DNA from: GCA-002700125 sp964434385
Lineage (GTDB): Bacteria; Chloroflexota; Dehalococcoidia; Lucifugimonadales; Lucifugimonadaceae
Assembly: GCA_964434385.1 (NCBI GenBank)
Contig: CAYSUW010000005.1
Coordinates: forward strand, 16,024-80,023
Direction of reading: 5' to 3'
Length of the DNA: 64,000 nt
The notes under the pieces were generated by a model. That model was not told the DNA's origin. It did no database searches and saw only the letters and a program-made list of their open reading frames with translations. Position numbers and translations under genes: made by a program. Below are positions 16,764 through 26,010 of the stretch, piece after piece; the first letter of the stretch is position 1; the number at the start of each line of letters is the position of its first letter.

Positions 16764-17961
16764 AACTTTCAAAAAAAGAAATCCTATTATTCCAATCTCA
16801 GAATTGGAGCAAATGGCATTTTGTCAGACTTCATCTAACTTAAGAACAAAAACATTAGAAGAAGAATTTAAATCAGGTGTTAGATGGCAAAAAGCTCCAA
16901 GTAGATATTTAAAACTTTCTTCAGAAGAGTTAGAAGAAGGAATAAAAGAAGCTAGAAGCATATTAGGAGATGAACTATTTATATTGGGGCATCATTATCA
17001 AAGACAAGATGTAATTAAACATTCAGATGTTCAGGGTGACTCTTATAAATTATCTGTTCTGGCATCTCAAGCAAAAGCAAAACATATAATTTTTTGTGGA
17101 GTACATTTCATGGCAGAAACTGCTGAAGTTTTATCTGCTGAAGATCAAAATGTAATTTTACCGAATATGGCTGCTGGATGTTCTATGGCTGATATGGCTG
17201 ATATAGAAGATGTACAGGATGCTTGGAATGACTTGGATGCGATTTTTTCTAATAAAGACCAGATTATTCCAATAACATACATGAATTCTACTGCAGAGAT
17301 TAAATCTCTTTGTGGAGTAAATGGGGGATTAGTATGTACTTCAAGTACAGCAAAAAAAGCTTTTCAATGGGCATTCGATAGGGCACAAAGAGTATTGTTT
17401 TTACCTGATCAGCATCTTGGAAGAAATACTGCTAAATCTTTAGGTATACCATTGGAAGAGATGGTTGTTTGGGATCCATTTAAAAGAATGGGGGGCCTCT
17501 CAATAGATGAGATAGAAAAGTCTAAGGTTATTCTTTGGAAAGGTCATTGTTCAGTACATACTAGATTCACAGTTGAACAGATAGAAAATGCAAGGAATGA
17601 ATTTGATGCAAATATAATAGTTCATCCAGAATGTACTACTGAAGTGGTCGATAGATCCGATTATGTAGGTTCTACCGAATTTATTGTTGATACAATAAAT
17701 AATGCTTCTAAAGGAACAGCTTGGGCTGTTGGTACTGAGATTAATCTTGTTAATCGATTATCAATAAATAATAAAGATAAAAAGATTTTTTGTTTAGATC
17801 CAGTTGTTTGTCCTTGTGCAACAATGTATAGAATTCATCCTGCATATCTACTCTGGGTTTTGGATGGTTTACGAGCTGGTTTAATTATTAATCACATAAA
17901 AGTTTCTGAAACTGTAAAGAGAAATGCTAACAAGGCTATTAAAAGAATGATAGCTCTTTAA
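16753..17961 (+). CDS. nadA: Quinolinate synthase NadA
   Basis: [4Fe-4S] enzyme that condenses iminoaspartate with dihydroxyacetone phosphate to quinolinate in NAD synthesis. The 402-residue length fits the longer NadA form. The first HHYQRQD motif is near 77-83. The cluster cysteines are probably those in IFCGVHFMAET (about 113), GLVCTSSTA and VVCPCATMYRIHP near 355. It overlaps the miaB end and is followed 13 bases later by nadC. NadB, the usual iminoaspartate source, is not in the window. Confidence 0.95.
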   Translation: MSTKTFKKRNPIIPISELEQMAFCQTSSNLRTKTLEEEFKSGVRWQKAPSRYLKLSSEELEEGIKEARSILGDELFILGHHYQRQDVIKHSDVQGDSYKLSVLASQAKAKHIIFCGVHFMAETAEVLSAEDQNVILPNMAAGCSMADMADIEDVQDAWNDLDAIFSNKDQIIPITYMNSTAEIKSLCGVNGGLVCTSSTAKKAFQWAFDRAQRVLFLPDQHLGRNTAKSLGIPLEEMVVWDPFKRMGGLSIDEIEKSKVILWKGHCSVHTRFTVEQIENARNEFDANIIVHPECTTEVVDRSDYVGSTEFIVDTINNASKGTAWAVGTEINLVNRLSINNKDKKIFCLDPVVCPCATMYRIHPAYLLWVLDGLRAGLIINHIKVSETVKRNANKAIKRMIAL

Positions 17962-17974
17962 TCTGGCAGGATTT

Positions 17975-18817
17975 TTGGTAGATTTAATTAAGAATAATGA
18001 AGTACAAAGACTAGTTGAACTCAGTTTAGAAGAAGACACTAAACTAGGGGATCCTACTAGTGAAGCAATTTTTTCTTCAAATTCAAAAAAAGCAAAATTA
18101 ATTTTAATACTTAAAGAAAATGCTGTTGTGTCAGGTTTAAAATTATTTGAGTATGTTTTCCAAAATATTAATTCTGAAATAGAGTTTCATACTGATTTAG
18201 TAGATGGGTTTCAGGAGATAGGAAATATTGGTGTTTTATGTGGTCCAATAAAATCAATTCTTACTGCAGAACGTACTGCCCTCAATTATATCCAAAGAAT
18301 GAGTGGTGTAGCTACAGAAACCTATAATTTAGTAAAATCAATTGAAGATTTACCTGTAGAAATTGTAGATACTAGGAAAACTATTCCTGGATGGAGAGTT
18401 TTAGACAAATATTCTGTGTGGTTAGGAGGAGGGAAAAATCATAGGATGAGTTTAGGAGACCAAATACTAATAAAAGATAATCATCTAAATAATGTATCAA
18501 TTACTGACGCTGTTAGGACATCTAAACAAAAATATGATTCTTTGAAAGTAGAAGTGGAAATAGAAAATTGGTCACAACTTCGTGAAGCAATAAATACTGA
18601 CTTAGATGTGATTATGCTAGATAATTGGGATTTATCAGACATCTCAGAAGCTATTACTTTTATTAGAGATAATTCAGATTATATAAAAATAGAAATATCT
18701 GGTGGAATATCAAAATCTAATTTAAGAGAATATGCTGAACAAGGAGCTGATTATATATCAATAGGTTACATTACTAATTCTTCGAAAGCAGTGGATTTCA
18801 GTTTAGAGTTAAATTAG
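17975..18817 (+). CDS. nadC: Nicotinate-nucleotide pyrophosphorylase NadC
   Basis: Converts quinolinate and PRPP to nicotinate mononucleotide, the step after NadA. The 280 residues carry EEDTKLGDPTSEAIF near the N-terminus, TAERTALNYIQRMSGVAT (about 93-110), VDTRKTIPGWR with PRPP-binding basic residues (about 130) and IKDNHLNN. The C-terminal EISGGISKSNLREYA fits the barrel. The start is TTG at 17975 with a GCAGGA Shine-Dalgarno about 5 bases upstream; no ATG gives the full N-terminus. Confidence 0.96.
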   Translation: MVDLIKNNEVQRLVELSLEEDTKLGDPTSEAIFSSNSKKAKLILILKENAVVSGLKLFEYVFQNINSEIEFHTDLVDGFQEIGNIGVLCGPIKSILTAERTALNYIQRMSGVATETYNLVKSIEDLPVEIVDTRKTIPGWRVLDKYSVWLGGGKNHRMSLGDQILIKDNHLNNVSITDAVRTSKQKYDSLKVEVEIENWSQLREAINTDLDVIMLDNWDLSDISEAITFIRDNSDYIKIEISGGISKSNLREYAEQGADYISIGYITNSSKAVDFSLELN

Positions 18818-18819
18818 AG

Positions 18820-19293
18820 TTAAACAGATTTTCTAGAGATTTCTTTTTCTCTAGAATCTATAAGTATTGATACAGGTCCCCAATTATTTGATGTTATTTC
18901 CATATATGCTCCAAATTCACCAGATCTGATATTTAAATTGGTTTTTCCAATTTCTTGTAGGAAATTTTCATAAATTGAGATTGCTAATTCAGAATTTGCA
19001 GCATCTGAAAAATTAGGGCGTCTTCCCTTTCTTGTAGAACCATAAAGAGTAAACTGACTTATTACTAGTATATCTCTAGAAGAATCAGTAACTGAAATCT
19101 CAAACCCGGATTCTAAAGTGTTTTTTGGAAAAAGTCTTAAGTTTAGAATTTTATCTACTATGTATTTTGTTTCATGAAATGTGTCTTCTTTATGAATTCC
19201 TAAGAAGACTAATAGGCCTTCATTAATATTGGAAAAATTTTCTTTATTAACCAATACATTTGCGTGTCTAACCCTTTGGATTAAAGCTTTCAT
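18820..19293 (-). CDS. dtd: D-aminoacyl-tRNA deacylase
   Basis: 157-residue DTD that hydrolyses D-aminoacyl- and Gly-tRNA(Ala). N-terminal MKALIQRVRHANV, the active-site SQFTLYGSTRKGRRPNFSDA near 80-99 and the GPVSILID strand with the Gly-cisPro-like motif are all present. The start codon overlaps the stop of the zinc-ribbon gene by 4 bases, implying coupling. Confidence 0.96.
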   Translation of the reverse strand: MKALIQRVRHANVLVNKENFSNINEGLLVFLGIHKEDTFHETKYIVDKILNLRLFPKNTLESGFEISVTDSSRDILVISQFTLYGSTRKGRRPNFSDAANSELAISIYENFLQEIGKTNLNIRSGEFGAYMEITSNNWGPVSILIDSREKEISRKSV

Positions 19294-19628
19294 TTCTTTT
19301 TTGTAGAAGAATTTGAAGGTTTTTTTACAGATGATTTATTAGGGGTAGTTTTTTTTGTAGAATCAGTTTTCTTTGCTTTAGAGCCTTTATCTTTGATTTT
19401 ATTGGTATCTTTTTTAGATTTTGCATTATTATCAGAATTAACTTTAGACCTGTTATCTGTAGAATACCAACCAGATCCTTTAAAATGTACAGCAACCCTA
19501 CTTATTAACCTCTTACTAGAGTTACCACAAACTATGCAACTAGCTATGGGTTCATCTGAAAAACTTTGAGTAACTTCAAAGATTTCTCCACAATTCTCAT
19601 CATTACATTTGTAATCATACTTTGGCAT
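19290..19628 (-). CDS. FmdB-type zinc ribbon protein with Lys/Ser/Thr-rich tail
   Basis: 112 residues. The N-terminal zinc ribbon, MPKYDYKCNDENCGEIFEV, then SCIVCGNSSKRLIS, gives a C-x4-C plus C-x2-C site typical of FmdB regulatory-like proteins. FKGSGWYSTD is the conserved post-ribbon motif. From about residue 60 the sequence is a low-complexity tail dominated by Lys, Ser and Thr, probably disordered and possibly nucleic-acid binding. The function of the family is not settled; context gives only co-expression with dtd. Confidence 0.85.
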   Translation of the reverse strand: MPKYDYKCNDENCGEIFEVTQSFSDEPIASCIVCGNSSKRLISRVAVHFKGSGWYSTDNRSKVNSDNNAKSKKDTNKIKDKGSKAKKTDSTKKTTPNKSSVKKPSNSSTKKK

Positions 19629-19714
19629 TATTAAAAACCCTCATGAATAAAATAGAAAATGCTTTTCAAAGATTTTGAAGTTAGCATTAATTGAATATGT
19701 TGTCAAAATATATT

Positions 19715-21937
19715 TCATAAATTCTTAAATCCAGATGACCATGATTCATTAATTTCTTTAAGATTAATTTCTAATATTTTGTTTATGATTAATTTATTAG
19801 ATTTTACTATTCCTATATTTTCACATGGAATAGAATTCATATCGCATATATTCATAATTTTTTTTAATTTTTGGGGGTTTGCTGAAAAAATTATTGTTGA
19901 TTTATTTTCACCAAATAAAGGAATCTCCCAACTATCAATTGGCATATCAATTTCTGCGCCAATATTTCCTAAAGCACAACATTCAGAAATTGCTACAGCT
20001 AAGCCACCACTAGAACAATCATGAGCTGAATTCACTAAACCAGAATTGATGAGTTTTCTTGTTAATTTTTGGAGTTTTATTTCAAAATCTATATCTAATA
20101 AAGGTTTTCCTGATAATTGTCTTTCTATATATTTTTGAAATTCTGAACCTGCGAGATAATTAGGATTATTACCAAAAATATCATTTCCTATTGCAATAAT
20201 TAAATCATTCTCTTCTTTGAAAGAAGATGAAACGCAATTTTTAAAATCATCAATGAGTCCGACTGAACCTATAATAGGTGTTGGATATATAGAATAATTA
20301 TTTGATTCATTATAAAGACTTGCATTTCCACTTATCACTGGAATTTCTAGTTTATTACAAGCATCTTTTAACCCTAGTATTGTTTCAGACAATTGAAATT
20401 GAACATCTTTTTTTTCAGGGTTTCCTAAGTTTAATCCATCTGTAATTGCTAGGGGAGTAGCTCCAACACAAGAAATATTTCTGCATGATTCTGCAACAGC
20501 CATCATAGCTCCTATATATGGATCTAAATAGCATTTCTTACTATCACAATCAGTGCTTAGAGCGATTCCTTTTGAAGTTCCTTTTATTTGAATTACTGAA
20601 GCATCTGCTTCTCCAGGAGGTATTATAGTATTTGTCTGTACTTGATGATCATATTGTTGGAAAACATATTCTTTGGATGAAATATTAGATGTATTTAACA
20701 AAGATTTTAGAATGCTTTTTGCAGGAATATTTTTAATATTAGGATTTGATAGTTTTTCATTCTGAAGTTTGGATAACCATTTAGGTTTTTCTGAAACAAT
20801 TTTGTAACTAGGAGCCTCCACTAAATATTCTATAGGAGTAGAAGAAAGCAAATTGTTATTTTCATATATTTCTACTTTTTTATCTTCTATAAAAGTTCCT
20901 ATAACTTTAGATTCTAAATCCCATTTACTAAAGAGTTTATTAAGATTTTGATTGTATTCTTTTTTTACTATCAATATCATTCTTTCTTGAGATTCAGATA
21001 ACATTATTTCATATCCAGTCATTCCAGTTTCTCTTACAGGGACTTTTGCTACATCTAAAGATAGTCCTAGATTGCTTTTATGAGCTACTTCAATTGCTGC
21101 ACTTGTTAACCCTGCTGCTCCTAAGTCTTGCATTCCTACCACCCCTTCTAATCTACAAGCTTCAAAACAAGCTTCTAAGAGCTTTTTTTCAAGAAAAGGG
21201 TTGGCTATTTGTACAGCAGTTCGTAATTCAGAATCAGAATTGAGTGATTGAGAAGCTAATCCAGAAGCTCCATGAATTCCATCTCTACCTGTTTTAGAAC
21301 CGACAAGTAATAATAAATCACCAGGGTTTTGAGCAATTGCTTTTACAGGATCAGCATCTTTAAGAATCCCAACACACATTGCATTTACTAGTGGGTTGTC
21401 TGTGTAACATTCTTCAAATTCTATTTCTCCACCTATATTAGGAATTCCAAGACAATTTCCATAACTGGAAATTCCTTCAACTACTCCAGATAGTAAATAT
21501 TGATTTATCTTTTTGTCTATAGGACCAAACCTTAAAGAATTGAGTAGTGCTATCGGGTATGCTCCCATGGCCATTATGTCTCTGACTATTCCCCCTACGC
21601 CTGTAGCAGCACCTTGTTTAGGCTCAACTGCTGAAGGGTGGTTATGAGATTCAATCTTCATTACAATGCTGTATCCATCTCCTATATTTACAGCACCTGC
21701 ATTCTCTTTGCCTGCTTCAATTAAAACATTTCTGCTTTTTGTAGGTAAGGTCTTGATTAGTGATTTAGTATGTTTATATCCACAGTGTTCACTCCACAAT
21801 GCTCCAAATAAACCCAACTCTAATTTTGAAGGGGTCCTCTCTAATAGTGAAACTATTAATTGATATTCTTTAAGAGAAAGAGCAATATCTTTGAGGAATT
21901 TTTTTTCAGATTTTTTAAGTGCTTTACCGTGATTCAT
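19715..21937 (-). CDS. purL: Phosphoribosylformylglycinamidine synthase subunit PurL
   Basis: ATP-dependent FGAM synthase subunit of purine synthesis, using ammonia delivered by PurQ. The 740-residue length is that of the small-type PurL, which normally acts with PurQ and PurS. Conserved parts include SEHCGYKHTK (about 50), KIESHNHPSAVEP, ATGVGGIVRD and the second-half repeat around VISGNASLYNE. The ATG at 21937 overlaps the purQ stop by 4 bases. purS is absent from the window. Confidence 0.97.
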   Translation of the reverse strand: MNHGKALKKSEKKFLKDIALSLKEYQLIVSLLERTPSKLELGLFGALWSEHCGYKHTKSLIKTLPTKSRNVLIEAGKENAGAVNIGDGYSIVMKIESHNHPSAVEPKQGAATGVGGIVRDIMAMGAYPIALLNSLRFGPIDKKINQYLLSGVVEGISSYGNCLGIPNIGGEIEFEECYTDNPLVNAMCVGILKDADPVKAIAQNPGDLLLLVGSKTGRDGIHGASGLASQSLNSDSELRTAVQIANPFLEKKLLEACFEACRLEGVVGMQDLGAAGLTSAAIEVAHKSNLGLSLDVAKVPVRETGMTGYEIMLSESQERMILIVKKEYNQNLNKLFSKWDLESKVIGTFIEDKKVEIYENNNLLSSTPIEYLVEAPSYKIVSEKPKWLSKLQNEKLSNPNIKNIPAKSILKSLLNTSNISSKEYVFQQYDHQVQTNTIIPPGEADASVIQIKGTSKGIALSTDCDSKKCYLDPYIGAMMAVAESCRNISCVGATPLAITDGLNLGNPEKKDVQFQLSETILGLKDACNKLEIPVISGNASLYNESNNYSIYPTPIIGSVGLIDDFKNCVSSSFKEENDLIIAIGNDIFGNNPNYLAGSEFQKYIERQLSGKPLLDIDFEIKLQKLTRKLINSGLVNSAHDCSSGGLAVAISECCALGNIGAEIDMPIDSWEIPLFGENKSTIIFSANPQKLKKIMNICDMNSIPCENIGIVKSNKLIINKILEINLKEINESWSSGFKNL

Positions 21938-22626
21938 TTGATTACATAATTAATCATAGATTGAAAAATTAGATTTCCATCATTACTTCCGATGTTTCCA
22001 TTACAAGCTCTTTCAGGATGGGGCATCATACCCAATACATTTCCCTGTTTATTCATGATGCCTGCTATATTATTGATAGATCCATTGGGATTAGACTCTG
22101 TATCTATTGTCCCATTTGAATCACAGTACCTGAACACAACTTTTCCAGAATTTTCTATATCATCTAATGTTTTAGAATCTACTTGAAAGTTTCCTTCACC
22201 ATGTGAGATAGGTATTTTAAGAATTTTTTTAGAATTTATTTCAGAAGAAAATATAGTGTTGTTATTAGAAACTTGTAGATTTGTCCACTTACATTTGAAT
22301 TGAAGATTTTTATTTCTTATTAGTGCACCTGGTAGAATCCCTGCTTCACAAAGTATTTGAAATCCATTGCAAATACCTATTACAGGAAAACCCTTTTTTA
22401 CATATTCTCTTATTGAGTTCATTATTGGAGAAACTTGAGCTAAAGCTCCAACTCTTAGATGATCTCCAAAAGAAAAACCTCCTGGAATAATAATTGAATC
22501 TATTCCTGAGAGGTCAGTTTCTTTGTGCCAAATATATTTTGATTTTTGCCCTAAATTATCAGAAACGGCATACTTACAATCTTTATCACTCCATGTTCCG
22601 GGGAAAACAATAATTCCAAATTTCAT
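21934..22626 (-). CDS. purQ: Phosphoribosylformylglycinamidine synthase subunit PurQ
   Basis: Class I glutamine amidotransferase supplying ammonia to PurL. 230 residues. The nucleophile Cys sits in VIGICNGFQIL (about 83), the oxyanion region in GGFSFGDHLRVGA (about 50), and the His/Glu pair in MMPHPERA near 208. It is translationally coupled to purL. The 56 bases upstream separate it from rpsU and do not contain purS. Confidence 0.97.
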   Translation of the reverse strand: MKFGIIVFPGTWSDKDCKYAVSDNLGQKSKYIWHKETDLSGIDSIIIPGGFSFGDHLRVGALAQVSPIMNSIREYVKKGFPVIGICNGFQILCEAGILPGALIRNKNLQFKCKWTNLQVSNNNTIFSSEINSKKILKIPISHGEGNFQVDSKTLDDIENSGKVVFRYCDSNGTIDTESNPNGSINNIAGIMNKQGNVLGMMPHPERACNGNIGSNDGNLIFQSMINYVIK

Positions 22627-22682
22627 AAATTTTATTTTATAGGTTTATTGTAAAAAATAAATATATAAAATTAGAGATGAGG

Positions 22683-22877
22683 TTAATAATATTTTGAAGA
22701 TTGTTTAGAGCTTTTTCTTTTTTTTGAAGCTAATTTCATTTTTCTGATTTCGCTAGGAGGTTCAAAGTGTTGTCTCCTTTTGGTCTCAGAGAGTATTCCA
22801 TCTTGTTGAACTCTCTTGTTGAATCTTCTTAACAAGCTGTCAAAAGTTTCTCCATCGTATTGTTTTACTTCTGTCAT
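22683..22877 (-). CDS. rpsU: 30S ribosomal protein S21
   Basis: 64-residue basic protein. ETFDSLLRRFNKRVQQDGIL and the following EIRKMKLASKKRKS match S21, the late-assembling small-subunit protein near the anti-Shine-Dalgarno. It lies between gltX and purQ on the minus strand with gaps of about 60-70 bases on both sides. Confidence 0.95.
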   Translation of the reverse strand: MTEVKQYDGETFDSLLRRFNKRVQQDGILSETKRRQHFEPPSEIRKMKLASKKRKSSKQSSKYY

Positions 22878-22946
22878 TAATATTCCTATTTAATGTTTCT
22901 TTACCAAAAAGCATTATAACCAATAGTAAATCTAACTTCAACGAAG

Positions 22947-24434
22947 CTATGTTTTATTTATTAAAACTTCAATGGAATTTTTGATTCTTTTTATACATTC
23001 TTCATATCCTATTATAGATAAGGTATCAAATAGTGGAGGAGCGACTTCTTTTCCTGTTAGTGCTGATCTTACTGTACCTAATGTTTGCCTTGGTTTAAGT
23101 TGAAAAGTACCCATTAAATTTCTAAGATGTTTTTCTATATTTTCGGTTTCGAAATTTTGGCTAACTTCTGGTTTTTCTATTACTGAAAGAGTTTTTTGTA
23201 ATATCATTATAGTTTCTTCTTTAGATACTCCCTTCTGAATAAGTGTTTGATTTGTTTGATTTGGAACTATAAAGAAAAAATCTACATATTCCATTAAATC
23301 ATTAATTGTTTTTAATCTGTCTTTTACAAGTGGGACAATTTTCTCTAATACTCCTTTATTTAATGGCCTTTTTACTGTGTTGGGTAAATTTTTTTCCAGT
23401 TCTTGATGAAAAATTTTTGCTAAAAATTCAGTTGAATATTGTCTTATGTAAACACCATTCATCCACTTGAGTTTTTCTTGATCAAATATTGCTGGACTAT
23501 CATTTAAACCTTTTAAGTTAAATTTTTTTATAGTTTCATTCTTAGAAAGAATTTCTTGGTTTTCACCTGGATACCATCCTAGTAGGGTTAGATAATTATT
23601 TAATGCTTCAGGTAAAAATCCAGAATTTCTATATTCAAGTATCGATGTAGCTCCATGTCTTTTGCTAAGTTTTGTTTTATCTTTTCCAAGTAATAATGAT
23701 AGATGAACATAAGTTGGAGGAGTAAAACCCAAAAATTCATATAACAATATATGTTTGGGTGTGCTCGAGATCCATTCTTCACCTCTTAGCACATGTGATA
23801 TTTGCATCATATGATCATCAACAACATTAGCTAAATGGTAAGTAGGCATTCCATCAGCTTTTAAGATTACAAAGTCATCTATGGTAGATAAATCGAAATT
23901 TATTGCTCCTCTGATTGTATCTGTAAATTCTCTGTTGCCACTTTTAGGAACCTTTAATCTAGTTACTATTGGTCGTCCTTCTTTTCTGGATTTTTTTAGT
24001 TCATCACTTGTTCTATTTCTAGAATACCCATCATATCCAGGAGGTTTACCATCTCTTATTTGTTTTTCCCGCATCACTTTAAGTTCTTCAGGGGTTCTAT
24101 CACATAAATAAGCATGACCATTATCTAAAAGATATTTAGCAGCTTTAGAATAGAGATGTTTTCTCTCTGATTGAGTATATGGGCCAAAATCTCCACCTTT
24201 TTGTGGTCCTTCATCCCAATCTATCCCCATCCATTCAAGACCTTTCAAAATATTTTCTAAGGATCCTTCTTGCTTTCTTGTTTGATCAGTATCTTCTATT
24301 CGAAGTATAAATTTTCCATTATGATGTTTTGCAAAAAGCCAATTGAATAGAGCTGTTCTCATTGCTCCTAAATGAGGTTCTCCAGTTGGGCTTGGAGCAA
24401 ATCTGACTCTAATATTTCCTTGATTTTTTGACAT
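22947..24434 (-). CDS. gltX: Glutamyl-tRNA synthetase
   Basis: Class Ib synthetase charging tRNA-Glu. The 495-residue length is usual. The HIGH-type motif is PTGEPHLGAMRTALFNWL, the KMSKS-type motif KTKLSKRHGA near 255, and the anticodon-binding helical domain ends the protein. Gatekeeper sequence ILRIEDTDQTR is typical of bacterial GluRS. It has close upstream spacing (13 bases) to the pseudouridine synthase gene. Whether it also charges tRNA-Gln cannot be told here. Confidence 0.96.
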   Translation of the reverse strand: MSKNQGNIRVRFAPSPTGEPHLGAMRTALFNWLFAKHHNGKFILRIEDTDQTRKQEGSLENILKGLEWMGIDWDEGPQKGGDFGPYTQSERKHLYSKAAKYLLDNGHAYLCDRTPEELKVMREKQIRDGKPPGYDGYSRNRTSDELKKSRKEGRPIVTRLKVPKSGNREFTDTIRGAINFDLSTIDDFVILKADGMPTYHLANVVDDHMMQISHVLRGEEWISSTPKHILLYEFLGFTPPTYVHLSLLLGKDKTKLSKRHGATSILEYRNSGFLPEALNNYLTLLGWYPGENQEILSKNETIKKFNLKGLNDSPAIFDQEKLKWMNGVYIRQYSTEFLAKIFHQELEKNLPNTVKRPLNKGVLEKIVPLVKDRLKTINDLMEYVDFFFIVPNQTNQTLIQKGVSKEETIMILQKTLSVIEKPEVSQNFETENIEKHLRNLMGTFQLKPRQTLGTVRSALTGKEVAPPLFDTLSIIGYEECIKRIKNSIEVLINKT

Positions 24435-24447
24435 TCAATCCTTAAGT

Positions 24448-25386
24448 TCAATCATTTTCTATATTATTTAATATTGTTTTTAGATCTTTTGGCAAATCAC
24501 TTTTAAATTCCATTAAATTTTTAGTAACTGGATGAGTGAAAATGATTTTATTGGCATGAAGAAAATGTCTATCAATTGATATTTTGCTCTTCTTTCCATA
24601 AAGAGAATCTCCTAATATTGGATGCCCTATTGAACTAAGATGCACTCTGATCTGATGCATTCTTCCAGTAAAAATTTTAATTCTAAGTAGTGAAAAAGTT
24701 TTAATGTTTTTAATAGTTTCATACTTAGTAAGAGATTCTTTTCCACTTTTCACTATTGCTTGTTTTATTTTTAAAGTTGGGTGTCTTGCAATTGGACTAT
24801 TAATAGTGCCTTCTATTGGCTCTATAATACCCTTTACCAATCCGATATATTCTTTATTAATTTCTCTAGACTTAAACATATTTGATAGGGATACAAATGA
24901 TCTGTTATTTCGCGCTACTATTAATATCCCAGAAGTTTCTTTATCTAATCTATGAACTATTCCAGGTCTTTGAGAGTCACCTACATCTTTTATTTCAGGA
25001 AAATCATTTAATATTCCGTTTAATAATGTATGGTTAGGATTTCTTGTGCCTGGATGCACAATGATTCCTGCAGGTTTATTGATCAATATAATATCTTTAT
25101 CTTTATAGATGTAGTTTATATCAAGTTTTTCAGGAGTTAGATCAGGTTTTTCTTCAATGAATGGTTCGAAATCTATAAAATCTCCTGAGGTGAGCAAGAA
25201 TGAAGGTTTTGTGATTACCTTTCCATTACATTTTAATCTATTTAATTCTATCGACTTTTGTATTTGATTTCTTGGAATATTTAATTTTTTTGCCAAAAAA
25301 TAATCAATTCTTTCTGAATTAGATTTTTTTTTAGAGTATTGGAAAGAGTACTCTTTTTGATCAAAATCTTTGCTTAAGATATTCAA
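24448..25386 (-). CDS. rluD: RluD-family 23S rRNA pseudouridine synthase
   Basis: Pseudouridine synthase with an N-terminal S4 domain (RIDYFLAKKLNIPRNQIQ) and the RluA-family catalytic motif HRLDKETSGILIVARN, whose Asp is the nucleophile. GRMHQIRVHLSSIGHPILGD is the C-terminal family signature. The frame is open back to a GTG at 25437, overlapping lspA by 50 bases. I prefer TTG at 25386, which directly follows the lspA stop and has AGGA 9 bases upstream, giving 312 residues. It may modify large-subunit rRNA, but RluA/C/D specificity is not certain. Confidence 0.9.
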   Translation of the reverse strand: MNILSKDFDQKEYSFQYSKKKSNSERIDYFLAKKLNIPRNQIQKSIELNRLKCNGKVITKPSFLLTSGDFIDFEPFIEEKPDLTPEKLDINYIYKDKDIILINKPAGIIVHPGTRNPNHTLLNGILNDFPEIKDVGDSQRPGIVHRLDKETSGILIVARNNRSFVSLSNMFKSREINKEYIGLVKGIIEPIEGTINSPIARHPTLKIKQAIVKSGKESLTKYETIKNIKTFSLLRIKIFTGRMHQIRVHLSSIGHPILGDSLYGKKSKISIDRHFLHANKIIFTHPVTKNLMEFKSDLPKDLKTILNNIEND

Positions 25387-25387
25387 T

Positions 25388-25912
25388 TTATAGTTTCCTG
25401 GATTTTTGTATTTTTTCTGAATTATTTTTTTTATCACTTGGTGTGGTGAAAAAAGAAAAAATTAGTAATGTTATTCCTATCACAATACTAGAGTCTGCAA
25501 TATTAAATGTGGGCCATCTGTATACACCTGAAACTCCAATATCAAAAAAATCAACAACTGATCCTAAAAATATCCTATCTAAGAGATTTCCTAAGGCTCC
25601 TCCAATTTGCATACTTATAGCAGTTATTACTAATGGTTGATCTGTGTCAAATTCCTTTAAGAAGTAAATTAATATTATTAATACTATTATGCCTATAGTT
25701 GTTAAAAGAATATTTTGATCTTTTATTAAACTAAACGCACTTCCAGTATTTCTTACATGGGTTAGTCTAAAGAAACCTTGTTCAGGTATTGATTGATGAA
25801 TTGCTAATTGAGATCTTATTAATAATTTGGTTATTTGATCTGAAATAAGTATAAAAGATGAAATGCTAAGTATAATAAGGAGTTTATTGAGATTTATTTG
25901 CTTGAAATTCAT
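25388..25912 (-). CDS. lspA: Lipoprotein signal peptidase LspA
   Basis: Aspartyl membrane protease that cuts prolipoprotein signal peptides. 174 residues with four predicted membrane helices. Catalytic-region motifs are VRNTGSAFSL (about 52-61), GGALGNLLDRI with the first Asp and VVDFFDIG with the second. The C-terminal tail is polar and basic. Its presence fits the lipobox-bearing proteins encoded at 59.0-60.2 kb and 60.9-62.0 kb. Confidence 0.96.
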   Translation of the reverse strand: MNFKQINLNKLLIILSISSFILISDQITKLLIRSQLAIHQSIPEQGFFRLTHVRNTGSAFSLIKDQNILLTTIGIIVLIILIYFLKEFDTDQPLVITAISMQIGGALGNLLDRIFLGSVVDFFDIGVSGVYRWPTFNIADSSIVIGITLLIFSFFTTPSDKKNNSEKIQKSRKL

Positions 25913-26010
25913 TTTAGTAATTAAATTTAATACAAATTTATTAAGATGAGTATTAATATTAAGTTGTTTACATTATATAAACTTATCATTGTAAATAAGG
26001 AAGGAACAAT

